A stretch of 64,000 nucleotides of DNA. It comes from an uncultured Roseibium sp. GTDB lineage: Bacteria; Pseudomonadota; Alphaproteobacteria; Rhizobiales; Stappiaceae. A model generated the notes under the pieces. That model was not told the origin of the DNA. It was given only the letters and a program-made list of their open reading frames with translations, and searched no databases. Where the stretch lies: contig NZ_OY780956.1 in the NCBI RefSeq assembly GCF_963675985.1, forward strand, positions 1 to 64,000. Reading direction: 5' to 3'. The position numbers and the translations under genes are program-made. Shown in pieces: positions 1 through 8,315 of this stretch (within the stretch, counting starts at the first letter, position 1; each line of letters starts with the position of its first letter).

Positions 1-91
1 GCAGCCCCTCGGGGCCGAAAACTCGTTTCAGGTCCTGAATGCCTGCATGCCGGCGGCCGGCCAAGTCTTCTTGCATCTTCAATTGCTCCAT
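1..91 (-). CDS. partial CDS, divergent from the LysR gene, cut by window edge
   Basis: An ATG on the minus strand at 91 opens a frame of 30 codons that stays open to the window edge. The visible peptide begins MEQLKMQEDLAGRRHAGIQD and I do not recognise it. It starts 48 bp from the probable start of a LysR-type regulator on the other strand. Head-to-head spacing of this kind is usual for a LysR gene and its target, so this may be the first gene of the operon that regulator controls. The piece is too short to assign a family, and could be chance. Confidence 0.35.
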   Translation of the reverse strand, partial: MEQLKMQEDLAGRRHAGIQDLKRVFGPEGL

Positions 92-139
92 CTATTATGC
101 AGCTCTCATTTCTCGGTGACCTGCTGTCAACGGTTCACG

Positions 140-1060
140 ATGGCCTCCAGCAACATTCTTGCCCGCCTTCCCGGCTTGCGGCACTTCGTCGAAGTCGCCC
201 GCCAGGGCTCGTTTCGCGCTGCCGCGGACAAACTCAACGTCGCGCCGTCGGCTGTGAGCAAGCAAATCAAGAATCTCGAACTCAGCCTCGATGCCGAACT
301 CTTCCGCCGCGCCCGCGGACGGGCCGGGCTGGAACTGACCGAAGCCGGTGAGATCCTGCTCTACCGCTGCGCATCGGTGATCAACGAACTCAGCATCGCG
401 CGGGACGAGCTGAGCGAGTTGCGCGGCCTGCAACGGGGACATCTACGCCTGGGTGTGAACGAAGTGCTCGCTTCGGATCTCCTTCCCGGCGTCATCAGAA
501 ACCTGCACAGCAACCATCCGAATTTGCGCTACACCATTTTCGTCGAAAACACCCCGGAAATGCTGTCCCGCATGCATGACGGGGATATCGACATCGGCCT
601 CGGCTACAATTTCCCGTCTTCGCCCGAACTGGAAACCCTTGCCACCTTGCAGCGGCGAACCTTTCTCATCACCTCGCTCGACCACCCCCTCGCCCGCCGT
701 CGCAGCGTCCGCCTGGAAGAAATCGCCGGAGAAAAGGTGATTTTTCCGGATAAATCGCTGGCGCTCTACCAGATGCTACAGGACGCGCTGGTGCACTCCT
801 CCGTCGATGTGAAGGACGTCATGACCACCAACTCCTTCACGCTTCTGCGGCAAATGGTGCAGGATGGCGTCGGCGTCAGCGTGGTGATCGGCCGTTTCCT
901 TCAGAAAAAACGCGAGAACATTGCCTTCATCGAGATCGACAATCCGATGATCGTCAGCAAACCGTTGTCCTGCTGCCGCATGGCCGGGCGCACGCCGACT
1001 GCCTCGTCCGTGGCTTTCGCCTTTGCGATCAAGTCGCTGTTCGCCCAATACGGCGGGTGA
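140..1060 (+). CDS. LysR-type transcriptional regulator
   Basis: A 306-residue DNA-binding regulator. The N-terminal winged helix-turn-helix is clear at about residues 8-65, with the pattern FVEVARQGSFRAAADKLNVA followed by SAVSKQIKNLE, the LysR family signature. A substrate-binding domain of periplasmic-binding type fills the rest, the usual architecture and length. The frame is open further upstream, but the first 31 codons are cysteine-rich and unlike a LysR N-terminus, so I chose the ATG at 140. A divergent partial gene starts at 91, and a ureide-type operon ends at 1087 on the other strand. Its effector cannot be told from sequence. It could control the divergent gene, the ureide operon, or both. 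Confidence 0.9.
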   Translation: MASSNILARLPGLRHFVEVARQGSFRAAADKLNVAPSAVSKQIKNLELSLDAELFRRARGRAGLELTEAGEILLYRCASVINELSIARDELSELRGLQRGHLRLGVNEVLASDLLPGVIRNLHSNHPNLRYTIFVENTPEMLSRMHDGDIDIGLGYNFPSSPELETLATLQRRTFLITSLDHPLARRRSVRLEEIAGEKVIFPDKSLALYQMLQDALVHSSVDVKDVMTTNSFTLLRQMVQDGVGVSVVIGRFLQKKRENIAFIEIDNPMIVSKPLSCCRMAGRTPTASSVAFAFAIKSLFAQYGG

Positions 1061-1086
1061 AGCGTCGGGCAGAAGTGTTGAACACA

Positions 1087-1836
1087 TTATCGCTGACTGA
1101 GCGGCGGGCGATTGTAGTTCTTGTAGATGAGGTAACGGCTCTTCTGCCGTCCCAGAGCACCGAACCACTGAGGGACATGCGGCCCCATCCAGATCGCGTC
1201 TCCGGCCTGGACCGGATACCAGCGCTCGTCCAGCCGGTAGATCCCGCCGCCGTCCAGCATCAGGAGCCCATGTTCCATGAAATGGGTTTCGACATAGGCA
1301 AGCGATGCGCCGGGCTCGAAATTCATGATGTTGAACTCCGCATCGAAGGCCGGGTCGGTCGGCAGCAGTTTCTGCACCATGAGCCAGTCGTCGCCCCGCA
1401 AAGGCGTTCCGGCGGTATCGGCAACAGATCCGGAGACGAGTTCCGGAACCGGACCGCGCGCGAGAAAATGCCATTCGAACAGGACGAACCGGCTGCCGGG
1501 CTCGGCCGAAACCACGTCCCCGTCCCCGGTCCTGGCCCCGGGCGGAATGAATGCGAAGCCTTCCGGGGCAAGCGCGACGCCGCTCTTAAGTCTGACTTTG
1601 CCATCGAGACAGAACAGGAAGCGCGCTATGCCCTCGGGCGCAGGCGCTGCCGCCGGAATGCCGTCGGTGCTGCGCACGATCCCCATGGCAAATTTCGCCC
1701 CCATGTCCGGGCTGATCAGCCAGGCCAGTTCGGCGCCTGGCCAGTCCGGCTGGGTGATCCATTCGTGGCTTTCCGGTGTCAGAAGCGCATGGTTCCGCTG
1801 AATATCAGATCGGGTCATGCCAAAGTTGGTAGACAT
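1087..1836 (-). CDS. allE: (S)-ureidoglycine aminohydrolase-like bicupin protein
   Basis: The 249-residue product resembles AllE/UGHY, the manganese bicupin that releases ammonia from (S)-ureidoglycine to give ureidoglycolate in allantoin breakdown. The C-terminal cupin has the metal-binding run ETHFMEHGLLMLDGGGIYRLD-like at about residues 165-186 (Glu, His and the second His in the ExHxxEHG pattern), then a Gly-Asp and a proline-rich turn. Length is close to E. coli AllE (about 260). The start at 1836 gives MSTNFGMTRSD; ten extra in-frame codons upstream are Arg-rich and were not used. The preceding M20 gene ends at 1838, so translation is almost certainly coupled. It is the last gene of the minus-strand ureide cluster. 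A relative acting on another ureido amine is possible. Confidence 0.8.
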   Translation of the reverse strand: MSTNFGMTRSDIQRNHALLTPESHEWITQPDWPGAELAWLISPDMGAKFAMGIVRSTDGIPAAAPAPEGIARFLFCLDGKVRLKSGVALAPEGFAFIPPGARTGDGDVVSAEPGSRFVLFEWHFLARGPVPELVSGSVADTAGTPLRGDDWLMVQKLLPTDPAFDAEFNIMNFEPGASLAYVETHFMEHGLLMLDGGGIYRLDERWYPVQAGDAIWMGPHVPQWFGALGRQKSRYLIYKNYNRPPLSQR

Positions 1837-1837
1837 T

Positions 1838-2959
1838 TCAGGTCTCCGCCGGGCGCGTGCCCGCAAAAGTCAGGATGAGTTCGCGCAGCAGCTTCTCCCG
1901 CCGCGCCAGGGGTGAGATCAGGATGTGTTCGTCCGGCGAATGCCAGTTGTTGCCGATGGCCCCCAGGCCATCCAGTGTCGGCACGCCGGCAGCGCACGTG
2001 AAGTTGCCGTCGCTGCCGCCGCCCGACCGTGTCTCCGTCAACGAAACGCCAAGTGTCCGGTTGATTGCCTGCGCGGTCTCCAGCATCCCGCGTGTCGCCG
2101 GCGTCCGGGCAAGGCAGGGTTTCTCGATTTCCCCGGAAAGCACGATCCTCACATCGGGGTCTTCGGAGACAAGGCCCCGCAATTTTTCTTCCACCGCCGT
2201 CCCCAGGGCGTCGTCGGCGAAACGGACGTCGATATCGCAGGCGGCATGTCCGGCGACCACATTCGGTTCCGTTCCGCCGCGCACCCGTCCCACGTTCACC
2301 GTGGTTTCGGTTTCCAGGTCCGTCAGTGCTTCAAGTGCGCGGATGGTGCGCGCCATTTGAAGGATCGCGGAACGCCCGTCCGCAAAGGCCGACCCCGCAT
2401 GCGCCTCGCGGCCCAGGAAATCCAGTGTGTATTTGGCCCGTCCCTTGCGGAAAGTGATGACCTCGTCGCCGCGCGCGGGTTCTGGGATCAGCGCCGCCCC
2501 ATGCTTGCGGGCTTCGGTCTGGATCAGCTCGTGGGACGTGGGCGAGCCGATCTCCTCGTCGCTGTTGTAAAGCAGGGTCACGGGTCCGGGCAGCTCGACA
2601 CCCGCGGCACGGATGGCGCGCATCGCACAGAACGCCAGATAGCCGCCACCCTTCATGTCGGCAATGCCCGGTCCGTATTGCCGGTCGCCCTCGCGCCGCA
2701 GGGCGACCGATCCGGGGGCGCAGACCGTATCGATATGGCTCGAGATCAGGACGCCAGGTCCCGGCCCGCCGGAAAAGCGGGCGATCAGATGATCTCCCAT
2801 GCCGTCCCGACCGGGTACCCGCTCAAGCGCGGCCCCGAGCGGGGACAGGTCAGCCGCAATCAGATCGATCAGCCGGGCGATGTTTTCCACCGAGCCGGTC
2901 GGCGTGTCGATCCCGACCCACGTCAGCAGCCCTTGCAGGATATCTTCACTGTTCAACAT
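1838..2959 (-). CDS. M20 family metallohydrolase (glutamate carboxypeptidase/amidohydrolase type)
   Basis: A 373-residue M20 zinc hydrolase. Metal and catalytic motifs are visible: SSHIDTV (His ligand and catalytic Asp) near residue 93, GPGIADMKGG (bridging Asp) near 125, NSDEEIGSP (catalytic Glu pair) near 160, and NWHSPDEH near the C-terminus. The insert carrying GREAHAGSAF is the dimerisation lid domain. Family members cleave C-terminal glutamate, carbamoyl or ureido amides. Here it lies between a PuuE-like protein and ureidoglycine aminohydrolase, so an allantoate or N-carbamoyl amino-acid type substrate is reasonable but unproven. It starts 3 bp after the upstream deacetylase gene, indicating one operon. 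Confidence 0.85.
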   Translation of the reverse strand: MLNSEDILQGLLTWVGIDTPTGSVENIARLIDLIAADLSPLGAALERVPGRDGMGDHLIARFSGGPGPGVLISSHIDTVCAPGSVALRREGDRQYGPGIADMKGGGYLAFCAMRAIRAAGVELPGPVTLLYNSDEEIGSPTSHELIQTEARKHGAALIPEPARGDEVITFRKGRAKYTLDFLGREAHAGSAFADGRSAILQMARTIRALEALTDLETETTVNVGRVRGGTEPNVVAGHAACDIDVRFADDALGTAVEEKLRGLVSEDPDVRIVLSGEIEKPCLARTPATRGMLETAQAINRTLGVSLTETRSGGGSDGNFTCAAGVPTLDGLGAIGNNWHSPDEHILISPLARREKLLRELILTFAGTRPAET

Positions 2960-2962
2960 GTC

Positions 2963-3901
2963 TCAGCTCAGGCTGTCGGCGTAGTCTTTCCAGATCGACG
3001 GCGCGAGCTTCAGGGTCTCGGCCGCCGGATAGGTCGCCTCCCAATGCGCGGCGATCTCCGCGCCTGTTGCCGCCCAGATGCCGGGATGCCCCATGACCTC
3101 GCGCAGGACAGCGGCGAGGTTCTCGAACCTGTGCCCCCATCCCGAACGGGCCGGCGAGACACAGAGATTGAAGTAGCGGCCCCGGCGATACTGAGCCTTG
3201 AACTCCGCTCGCCAGTTGCGCAATAGCGCGGCCGGGCGCTCCAGCCCGGTGCCCTCTCGCGGGAACATCAGGAAGAAGCAGTCGTCGAGATGGTAGTAAT
3301 ACGGCAAGGTCAGCAGAGCTTCGGCCTTGCCGGCGTCGCTCACCCACCAATAAGGCGCATCGTCGGCAAGACCATTGCCGAAATAGGTGTAGCCTTGCGC
3401 TTTCAGCAAACTGATCGTGTCGTTCGTCGCGCAACCGGTCGCCGCCTGGTCGTCGGGGCGCGACAGAGCGTACCATCCCCACGGCGCAGCACCGATGACG
3501 TGCTCCAGGACTTCAGTCGCGCGCGCCATATGCGCCGCTTCCCCACCGGGCTCGAGCGTGGCCGGGTCCTCTCCGTAAAGCCCCTGCCCGGCAATCTCGT
3601 GCCCCGCATCGAGGATGGCGCTCATTCGCTCGCGGTAAGTCTCCGCGACCACGGCCGGCACGGCGAACGTCGCGCGAACGCCAAGATCGCGAAACAAACC
3701 GAGAAAGGCGTCCAGGCCTTCGTTCATCCCGAAATGCCAGGTTGGATAGGCAAGGTCCTTGGCCGAGATCCCCTTCGGGCCGGCCGCCGGGTTCAGATTG
3801 ACCGTCAGGCCCATGGCCATCTGCCGACCCTGCGGCCACCGGGTCTCGCCATCGCGCATGCCGATTTCATTGCTGGTGGTATAGAAATCTTTCCAGGGCA
3901 T
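2963..3901 (-). CDS. polysaccharide deacetylase-fold protein (PuuE-like), paralog 1
   Basis: A 312-residue member of the NodB/polysaccharide deacetylase superfamily of the soluble PuuE-like kind. PuuE relatives hydrolyse cyclic ureides such as allantoin without needing the usual metal. The central DAGHEIAGQGLYGED segment near residue 103 corresponds to motif 2, where NodB proteins have HxxxH; here the second His is absent, so the classical zinc site is not intact. No signal peptide is seen, fitting a cytosolic enzyme. It lies between a second, more typical paralog and an M20 hydrolase, with 4-bp gaps. Substrate unknown; ring opening of a hydantoin or allantoin-like compound is the best guess. 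Confidence 0.75.
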   Translation of the reverse strand: MPWKDFYTTSNEIGMRDGETRWPQGRQMAMGLTVNLNPAAGPKGISAKDLAYPTWHFGMNEGLDAFLGLFRDLGVRATFAVPAVVAETYRERMSAILDAGHEIAGQGLYGEDPATLEPGGEAAHMARATEVLEHVIGAAPWGWYALSRPDDQAATGCATNDTISLLKAQGYTYFGNGLADDAPYWWVSDAGKAEALLTLPYYYHLDDCFFLMFPREGTGLERPAALLRNWRAEFKAQYRRGRYFNLCVSPARSGWGHRFENLAAVLREVMGHPGIWAATGAEIAAHWEATYPAAETLKLAPSIWKDYADSLS

Positions 3902-3905
3902 GGGT

Positions 3906-4808
3906 TTACTCCGTCACGATCGGACAAGGGAAATTCGACAGGATGTGCTCCGCGACTTCGGCGCAGGTCGGGAACCAGACGCCCGGCAGCGTCTTCATTC
4001 GCTGGATCAGCCGTTGCAGCATATCCACCCGCATCGCATGCCCCGAGACGAAAGGATGAAGCAGGAAGTTGACGTAGCCGCCCTGCCGGTACTGCTGTTC
4101 GAACGCCTCCCACCAGATCTCGAAAACTTCGTCCACATCCATGACCCGCTGGGCCGCGTTCGGAGTGTCGAGCCACCCGAAGCTGAAGAACATCGCATCG
4201 TCGAGCGAGTAGTGGAACGGAAGCTGCAGCATGGGATTCCTACCGTTTTCATCCAGTTCGTAGAACGGCATGTAGCTGGCTGACGAGAACGAGTTATAGA
4301 CCACTCCCTTCGCGCGGAGCAGAGCGGGTGTGTGGCTGGAACGCGTACCGGTAACAGGTATGCCCGAAATCTCCGTGAGCGCCGCGAGCGCCCGCGAAAG
4401 ATGTGCCTCTTCGACAGCCGGATCGGCCGAAACATCGTGCTCCCACATATGGTCGGCCAGCTCGTGTCCGGCATCGACGGCCCGTTTCAGCGCCTCGGGA
4501 TAGAGTTCGCGGATACGCCCGGGCGTGAACAGCGTCACCTTCACCGCCTCGCTGTCGAACATGTCGAGGATGCGCCAGATGCCGACACGTCCTCCGAACT
4601 CGCCTTTGGCTTTCTGTCCCCAGGGCTCGTTCAACAGCCGGCGCAGCAGCATGGCATCGAAATCGAGCGTGAAATTCACCGCGAGCTTTACGCCTTCGGG
4701 ATAGGCGAAATCGGGAATCGGCAGGCGGCGCGATTGCTGGAAACGTCCAATCCGGACGAGGTCTTGAAAGGCGTCTGTTACTGGCGCCTCACTATCGGCG
4801 AGGGTCAT
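3906..4808 (-). CDS. polysaccharide deacetylase-fold protein (PuuE/allantoinase-like), paralog 2
   Basis: A 300-residue cytosolic deacetylase-fold protein. It has the NodB motif 1 equivalent VNFTLDFDAM near residue 44 and motif 2 equivalent DAGHELADHMWEHD near 113, with both histidines present, then TRSSHTPA near 150. This is the pattern of the PuuE-type allantoinase and relatives. The frame extends 57 codons upstream of the chosen start, but that stretch is Arg/Cys-rich and overlaps the racemase gene. The ATG at 4808 overlaps the racemase stop (ATGA at 4805-4808), a strong sign of translational coupling. Together with paralog 1 it may form a two-gene hydrolase unit. Confidence 0.8.
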   Translation of the reverse strand: MTLADSEAPVTDAFQDLVRIGRFQQSRRLPIPDFAYPEGVKLAVNFTLDFDAMLLRRLLNEPWGQKAKGEFGGRVGIWRILDMFDSEAVKVTLFTPGRIRELYPEALKRAVDAGHELADHMWEHDVSADPAVEEAHLSRALAALTEISGIPVTGTRSSHTPALLRAKGVVYNSFSSASYMPFYELDENGRNPMLQLPFHYSLDDAMFFSFGWLDTPNAAQRVMDVDEVFEIWWEAFEQQYRQGGYVNFLLHPFVSGHAMRVDMLQRLIQRMKTLPGVWFPTCAEVAEHILSNFPCPIVTE

Positions 4809-5545
4809 TCGGCACTCCGAAGTTTTGTGGAAGTCGCATGGGGCCGCGTCAGTCCGGCGCGGTAAAGAACAGCGGCCTCGGCCGCTCTGAGCCCGGCAAC
4901 GACGGGATTGACCACCGGCACTCCCAAGGCCTCGCAAAGTCGTTCGGGCAAGCCGGGGGTGAAGGACATGGCAAAGCATCCCAGGACGATCACGCTCGCT
5001 CCCTGGTCGACGCAGGCACGGGCCTGAGCCTCGAGGGAGGGCATATGCCTGTCGGGATCGGACACCAGTTCGGCAACGGACCCGCCAACCAGGACTTCCG
5101 AGACGAACATCGGCTCCAGGCCGATCCCCCGGATGCGGCGGCGCAGGCCGGGCGGCGTCGGATTGGAGGACAGCACCGAGAACCGCTCACCCAGCTGAAC
5201 CGCAGCCAGCAAGCCGGCCTCGCCCGGTCCGATCACCGGCAGACCGGCGATTTCAGTGAGCGCCTCGGTACTCGGATCGCTGAAGCAGCCGATGATGACC
5301 GCGTCATATCCGTCGGCAGTCCAGCGCTCCGCATCCCGGCGAAGGCTCGGGAAAACCATTGCCGCATCGGCTGCCGACTCCACCGCTGCCGGACCGTTTT
5401 CCGGCGAAGCGATCTCGATCGTCGAATTGGGCGACCACTCCCGCAGCATGTCCAGCCGCCGTGCGACCTCGGCCTCGCCGGCGGAGCGGTGAAGCGGGCT
5501 TACCAGCTGATAGAGAAGACGTGGCCTGCCGGACAAAGAAGACAT
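4805..5545 (-). CDS. Asp/Glu/hydantoin racemase family protein
   Basis: A 246-residue protein of the aspartate/glutamate/hydantoin racemase superfamily, related to HyuE and allantoin racemase. The two catalytic cysteines are visible in the symmetric motifs IIGCFSDPS (near residue 93) and VIVLGCFAMSF (near 197), one per lobe of the pseudo-dimer. The start at 5545 gives MSSLSGRPR; a start five codons upstream is also possible. Its place directly before two PuuE-like proteins and an ureidoglycine aminohydrolase suggests it interconverts enantiomers of a 5-substituted hydantoin or allantoin so that stereospecific hydrolases can act. The gap to the upstream permease gene is 39 bp. Confidence 0.85.
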   Translation of the reverse strand: MSSLSGRPRLLYQLVSPLHRSAGEAEVARRLDMLREWSPNSTIEIASPENGPAAVESAADAAMVFPSLRRDAERWTADGYDAVIIGCFSDPSTEALTEIAGLPVIGPGEAGLLAAVQLGERFSVLSSNPTPPGLRRRIRGIGLEPMFVSEVLVGGSVAELVSDPDRHMPSLEAQARACVDQGASVIVLGCFAMSFTPGLPERLCEALGVPVVNPVVAGLRAAEAAVLYRAGLTRPHATSTKLRSAE

Positions 5546-5584
5546 GGCGGAGACTTTCACATTGGCACGCTGACGACCGGACGA

Positions 5585-6397
5585 TCAGAAAGCGCGTTGA
5601 AGACCGACGAGTTTCTGCACCAGGGCAACCCCGATGAGCGACAGCACGATCGAGATCGTCGCGGCCGCGGCGGCGGTGGGTTTGAACTCGTAGGTCAGGA
5701 AATCGAACAGGGCGAGCGGCAGGGTATTGCCCCCCAAAGGCTTGAGCAGCAGCGAGATCGTGTAGAGATCGAAGCTGTTGATGAAGGCGAAGATCGCACC
5801 CATGGCGACACCGGGCATGACCAGCGGCAGGATCACCAGCCGGAAGGTCTGCCAGCCCGTCGCCCCCATGCTGGCGGACGCTTCCTCGAGCGAGGAAGGG
5901 ACCTGGCGTAGCGCGGCCGAGATCGAAACATACGCATAGGGGAACGACATAAGGATGTGCCCCATCTGCAGACCGATGACGGTCTTGCCCAGGTCGATCT
6001 TGTAGAGGAAGAACAGCAACCCCACGGCAGTCAGGAGTTCGGGCACCAGAAGCGGCAGGGCCATTCCGATCTGGAACCACCCCGACAGCCGTCCGCCGAG
6101 CGTCCGTCCCGCGAGGCCGGCCATCATCGCAATGACCGTCGTTGCAATCGCCGTAATCATGCCGATGCGCAGCGACATGATCAGTCCGGTCACCAGGTCG
6201 TGCCGGCTGAAAAATTCCTCGTACCAGTGCAGTGTCAGGCCTTTGGGCGGAAACTCGATCAGGAGGCTCTGGGTGAAGGACGATCCGACGATCGCGACAA
6301 GCGGCGCCAAAAGGAAGACGTAGAGAACAACCACCAACAACGCGAAGCCGAAAGAGACGGGGCGCTGGTGGGCGAAGGTCGTAGCGGAGGACGTCAT
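5585..6397 (-). CDS. ABC transporter permease, PotC-like
   Basis: A 270-residue inner-membrane permease of the polyamine/opine/iron importer type. Six hydrophobic segments are readable, starting with FGFALLVVVLYVFLLAPLVA near residue 16. The cytoplasmic EAA loop EEASASMGATGWQTFRLVILP (about 170-190) is the docking site for the ATPase. The same frame is open upstream through the antisense of the first permease, but the ATG at 6397 overlaps that gene by 4 bp (ATGA) and gives a normal N-terminus. It pairs with the 6394-7251 permease to form the heterodimeric channel. Confidence 0.9.
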   Translation of the reverse strand: MTSSATTFAHQRPVSFGFALLVVVLYVFLLAPLVAIVGSSFTQSLLIEFPPKGLTLHWYEEFFSRHDLVTGLIMSLRIGMITAIATTVIAMMAGLAGRTLGGRLSGWFQIGMALPLLVPELLTAVGLLFFLYKIDLGKTVIGLQMGHILMSFPYAYVSISAALRQVPSSLEEASASMGATGWQTFRLVILPLVMPGVAMGAIFAFINSFDLYTISLLLKPLGGNTLPLALFDFLTYEFKPTAAAAATISIVLSLIGVALVQKLVGLQRAF

Positions 6398-7251
6398 GCG
6401 CGAGACCTTTCCATCATCTTCCATGTCAGACCGGTGAAGAGAATGACGACCACAAGGCTCGAGAGCGACAGAACGATGGCCATGGCCGAGCCGAGCGGCC
6501 ACTGGAACGTTCCGGTGAGTTCGCTGATGATCAGGGTCGGCATGTAGCTGACCATTTGCCCGCCCAACAATGCCGGAGTGACATAGGCGGCGACGGCAAG
6601 CACGTAGACCAGAATCACGCCCGGGTAGATGCCCGGAAAGCTCAACGGCAGGATGATGTCGCGCAGAACGTCCCGCCGGGTCGCGCCCATGGACGCAGCC
6701 GCGTCGGTTAAAGTCGGAGAAATGTTGCGCAACGCGTTGTTGATGGGGAGCACCATGAAGGGGATGAAGACATGGACAAGCGCCAGGATCACCAGTCCTT
6801 GCGTAAACAGCAGACGCAGCGGACGCTCGATGATCCCAAGGGCCAGCAGCACTTCGTTCAGCGGACCGTTGAGCGCGACGATGATCATCCAGCCGAAGTT
6901 GCGCACCAGAACCCCGGTCATCAGCGGCGAGGCGATGCAGGCATAGAGCAGCACCGCCTTCGTCCCGCGCGCTTTCGACAGGTGCCAGGCGATCGGATAA
7001 CTGACGATGAGGCACAACAGCGTCACCACAGCCGCGGTGACCAGCGAGCGCAGCAGCACGCCCCAATAGTATCCGTCCCCGAGGATCCGGCTGTAATGAC
7101 CGAGCGTATACGCGTCGCCAAAGGGGGCCGTCACCCCCGCCGTGCGGAAGCTCATGTCGACCATGTTGGTGATCGGCAGGATCATGAACACGAAGATCAG
7201 CGCGACCGCGGGCAGCGCGAGCAGGATCTGTAATCGGGACAGCCGCGTCAT
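6394..7251 (-). CDS. ABC transporter permease, PotB-like
   Basis: A 285-residue permease with an N-terminal membrane segment (ILLALPAVALIFVFMILPI), five further helices and the EAA loop DAAASMGATRRDVLRDIILP at about 190-210. Size and pattern fit PotB-type subunits. The start overlaps the ATPase gene end by 4 bp and its stop overlaps the next permease, so ATPase, PotB-like and PotC-like subunits are translated as a coupled block. The transported compound is not polyamine by any evidence here; the downstream genes suggest a ureide, hydantoin or related cyclic nitrogen compound. Confidence 0.9.
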   Translation of the reverse strand: MTRLSRLQILLALPAVALIFVFMILPITNMVDMSFRTAGVTAPFGDAYTLGHYSRILGDGYYWGVLLRSLVTAAVVTLLCLIVSYPIAWHLSKARGTKAVLLYACIASPLMTGVLVRNFGWMIIVALNGPLNEVLLALGIIERPLRLLFTQGLVILALVHVFIPFMVLPINNALRNISPTLTDAAASMGATRRDVLRDIILPLSFPGIYPGVILVYVLAVAAYVTPALLGGQMVSYMPTLIISELTGTFQWPLGSAMAIVLSLSSLVVVILFTGLTWKMMERSRA

Positions 7252-8312
7252 GGCGCCACCTTCGGCATGAGCCAGGCATGGCTGCGGTCGATTGCGACGC
7301 CAACCTCTCCCTCGGAGGCCACTTGTTCATTGGGGCCGGCCGTCAGTCTGAGAACGTCGCCGTCGGCCAGCGTAATCTCGCAATGCAGGGCCGCTCCGAG
7401 AAAGGCGCTCTTTGTCACCCGGCCCCGGAAGGTGCCCGCATCCGGAGCCACCAGCGAAAGCGATTCCGGCCGCAGCAGAAGCTCGGCATCCGAACCCGTC
7501 GGAATGTCCGGCACGCCGGGGACCTCCAGGTCCGTTCCGGCCACCGTAATGCGATAACTGCCCTCCCCCGTCCCGGCGACCCGGGACACAGGAAGAAAAT
7601 TCGCCTCGCCGGTGAAATCCGCGACATAGCGTTCGGTCGGCTTCTGATAGATTTCGCGCGGGGTCGCGAATTGCGCGACCCGGCCCGCCTTCATCACGGC
7701 CACCATGTCCGACATGGCCATCGCTTCGGACTGGTCATGGGTGACATAAAAGGCGGTGATGCCCGACTGTTGCTGAACATCCCGGATCAGCCAGCGCACC
7801 TCGTCGCGCAGCCGCGCGTCGAGATTGGCCAGCGGCTCGTCGAGCAGCAGCAGCCTCGGCTGCAGCACCAGTGCCCGTGCCAGAGCCACACGCTGTTGCT
7901 GGCCGCCGGAAATTTCCTTCGGCAAACGCCTGTCGAGCCCGTCCAGACGAACCAGCTTCATGACATCGTAGACACGCGTGGTGATCTCGGCTTTGGGCAA
8001 GCGCTTCAATCGGAGGCCGTAGCCGATGTTCTCGGCTACGGTCATGTGCGGGAAAAGAGCGTAGTCCTGAAAGACCACACCGAAACCGCGACGGTTGGCC
8101 GGGGTCGAAACAATGCTCTTGCCTTCGACAAGAATGTCTCCACCGTTGGGTTCGAGGAAACCTGCCAGGCATCGCAGCGTTGTACTCTTGCCGCAGCCCG
8201 AGGGCCCAAGCAGCGTTATCAGCTGGCCGGTTTCGGCCTTGAGCGAAACGCCATCAAGCGCAAGAAAGTCCTGATAGCGCTTCCGCAGCCCCGTTACTTC
8301 AACCGTCGCCAT
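7248..8312 (-). CDS. ABC transporter ATP-binding protein, PotA-like
   Basis: A 354-residue ATPase. Walker A is GPSGCGKST at residues 36-44, the Q-loop FQDYALFPH lies at 81-89, the ABC signature ISGGQQQR at 134-141 and Walker B LLLLDEP at 154-160, followed by the switch histidine in YVTHDQSEA. The C-terminal 110 residues form a TOBE-type beta domain, as in PotA, UgpC and MalK. It powers import through the two downstream permeases. It starts 3 bp after the binding-protein gene, so all four transporter genes lie in one operon. Confidence 0.93.
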   Translation of the reverse strand: MATVEVTGLRKRYQDFLALDGVSLKAETGQLITLLGPSGCGKSTTLRCLAGFLEPNGGDILVEGKSIVSTPANRRGFGVVFQDYALFPHMTVAENIGYGLRLKRLPKAEITTRVYDVMKLVRLDGLDRRLPKEISGGQQQRVALARALVLQPRLLLLDEPLANLDARLRDEVRWLIRDVQQQSGITAFYVTHDQSEAMAMSDMVAVMKAGRVAQFATPREIYQKPTERYVADFTGEANFLPVSRVAGTGEGSYRITVAGTDLEVPGVPDIPTGSDAELLLRPESLSLVAPDAGTFRGRVTKSAFLGAALHCEITLADGDVLRLTAGPNEQVASEGEVGVAIDRSHAWLMPKVAP

Positions 8313-8315
8313 GGA

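Noticed and set aside
116..131. A fourth parS-like site near 120 (TGACCTGCTGTCAAC)
   Set aside because: Several mismatches and different spacing from GTTGACAGCTGTCAAC; not a palindrome.
5585..7330. A single 581-codon fused protein covering the PotC-like gene and upstream
   Set aside because: Only the last 270 residues are protein-like; the rest is the antisense or out-of-frame reading of the PotB-like gene. The ATGA overlap at 6394-6397 fixes the real start.
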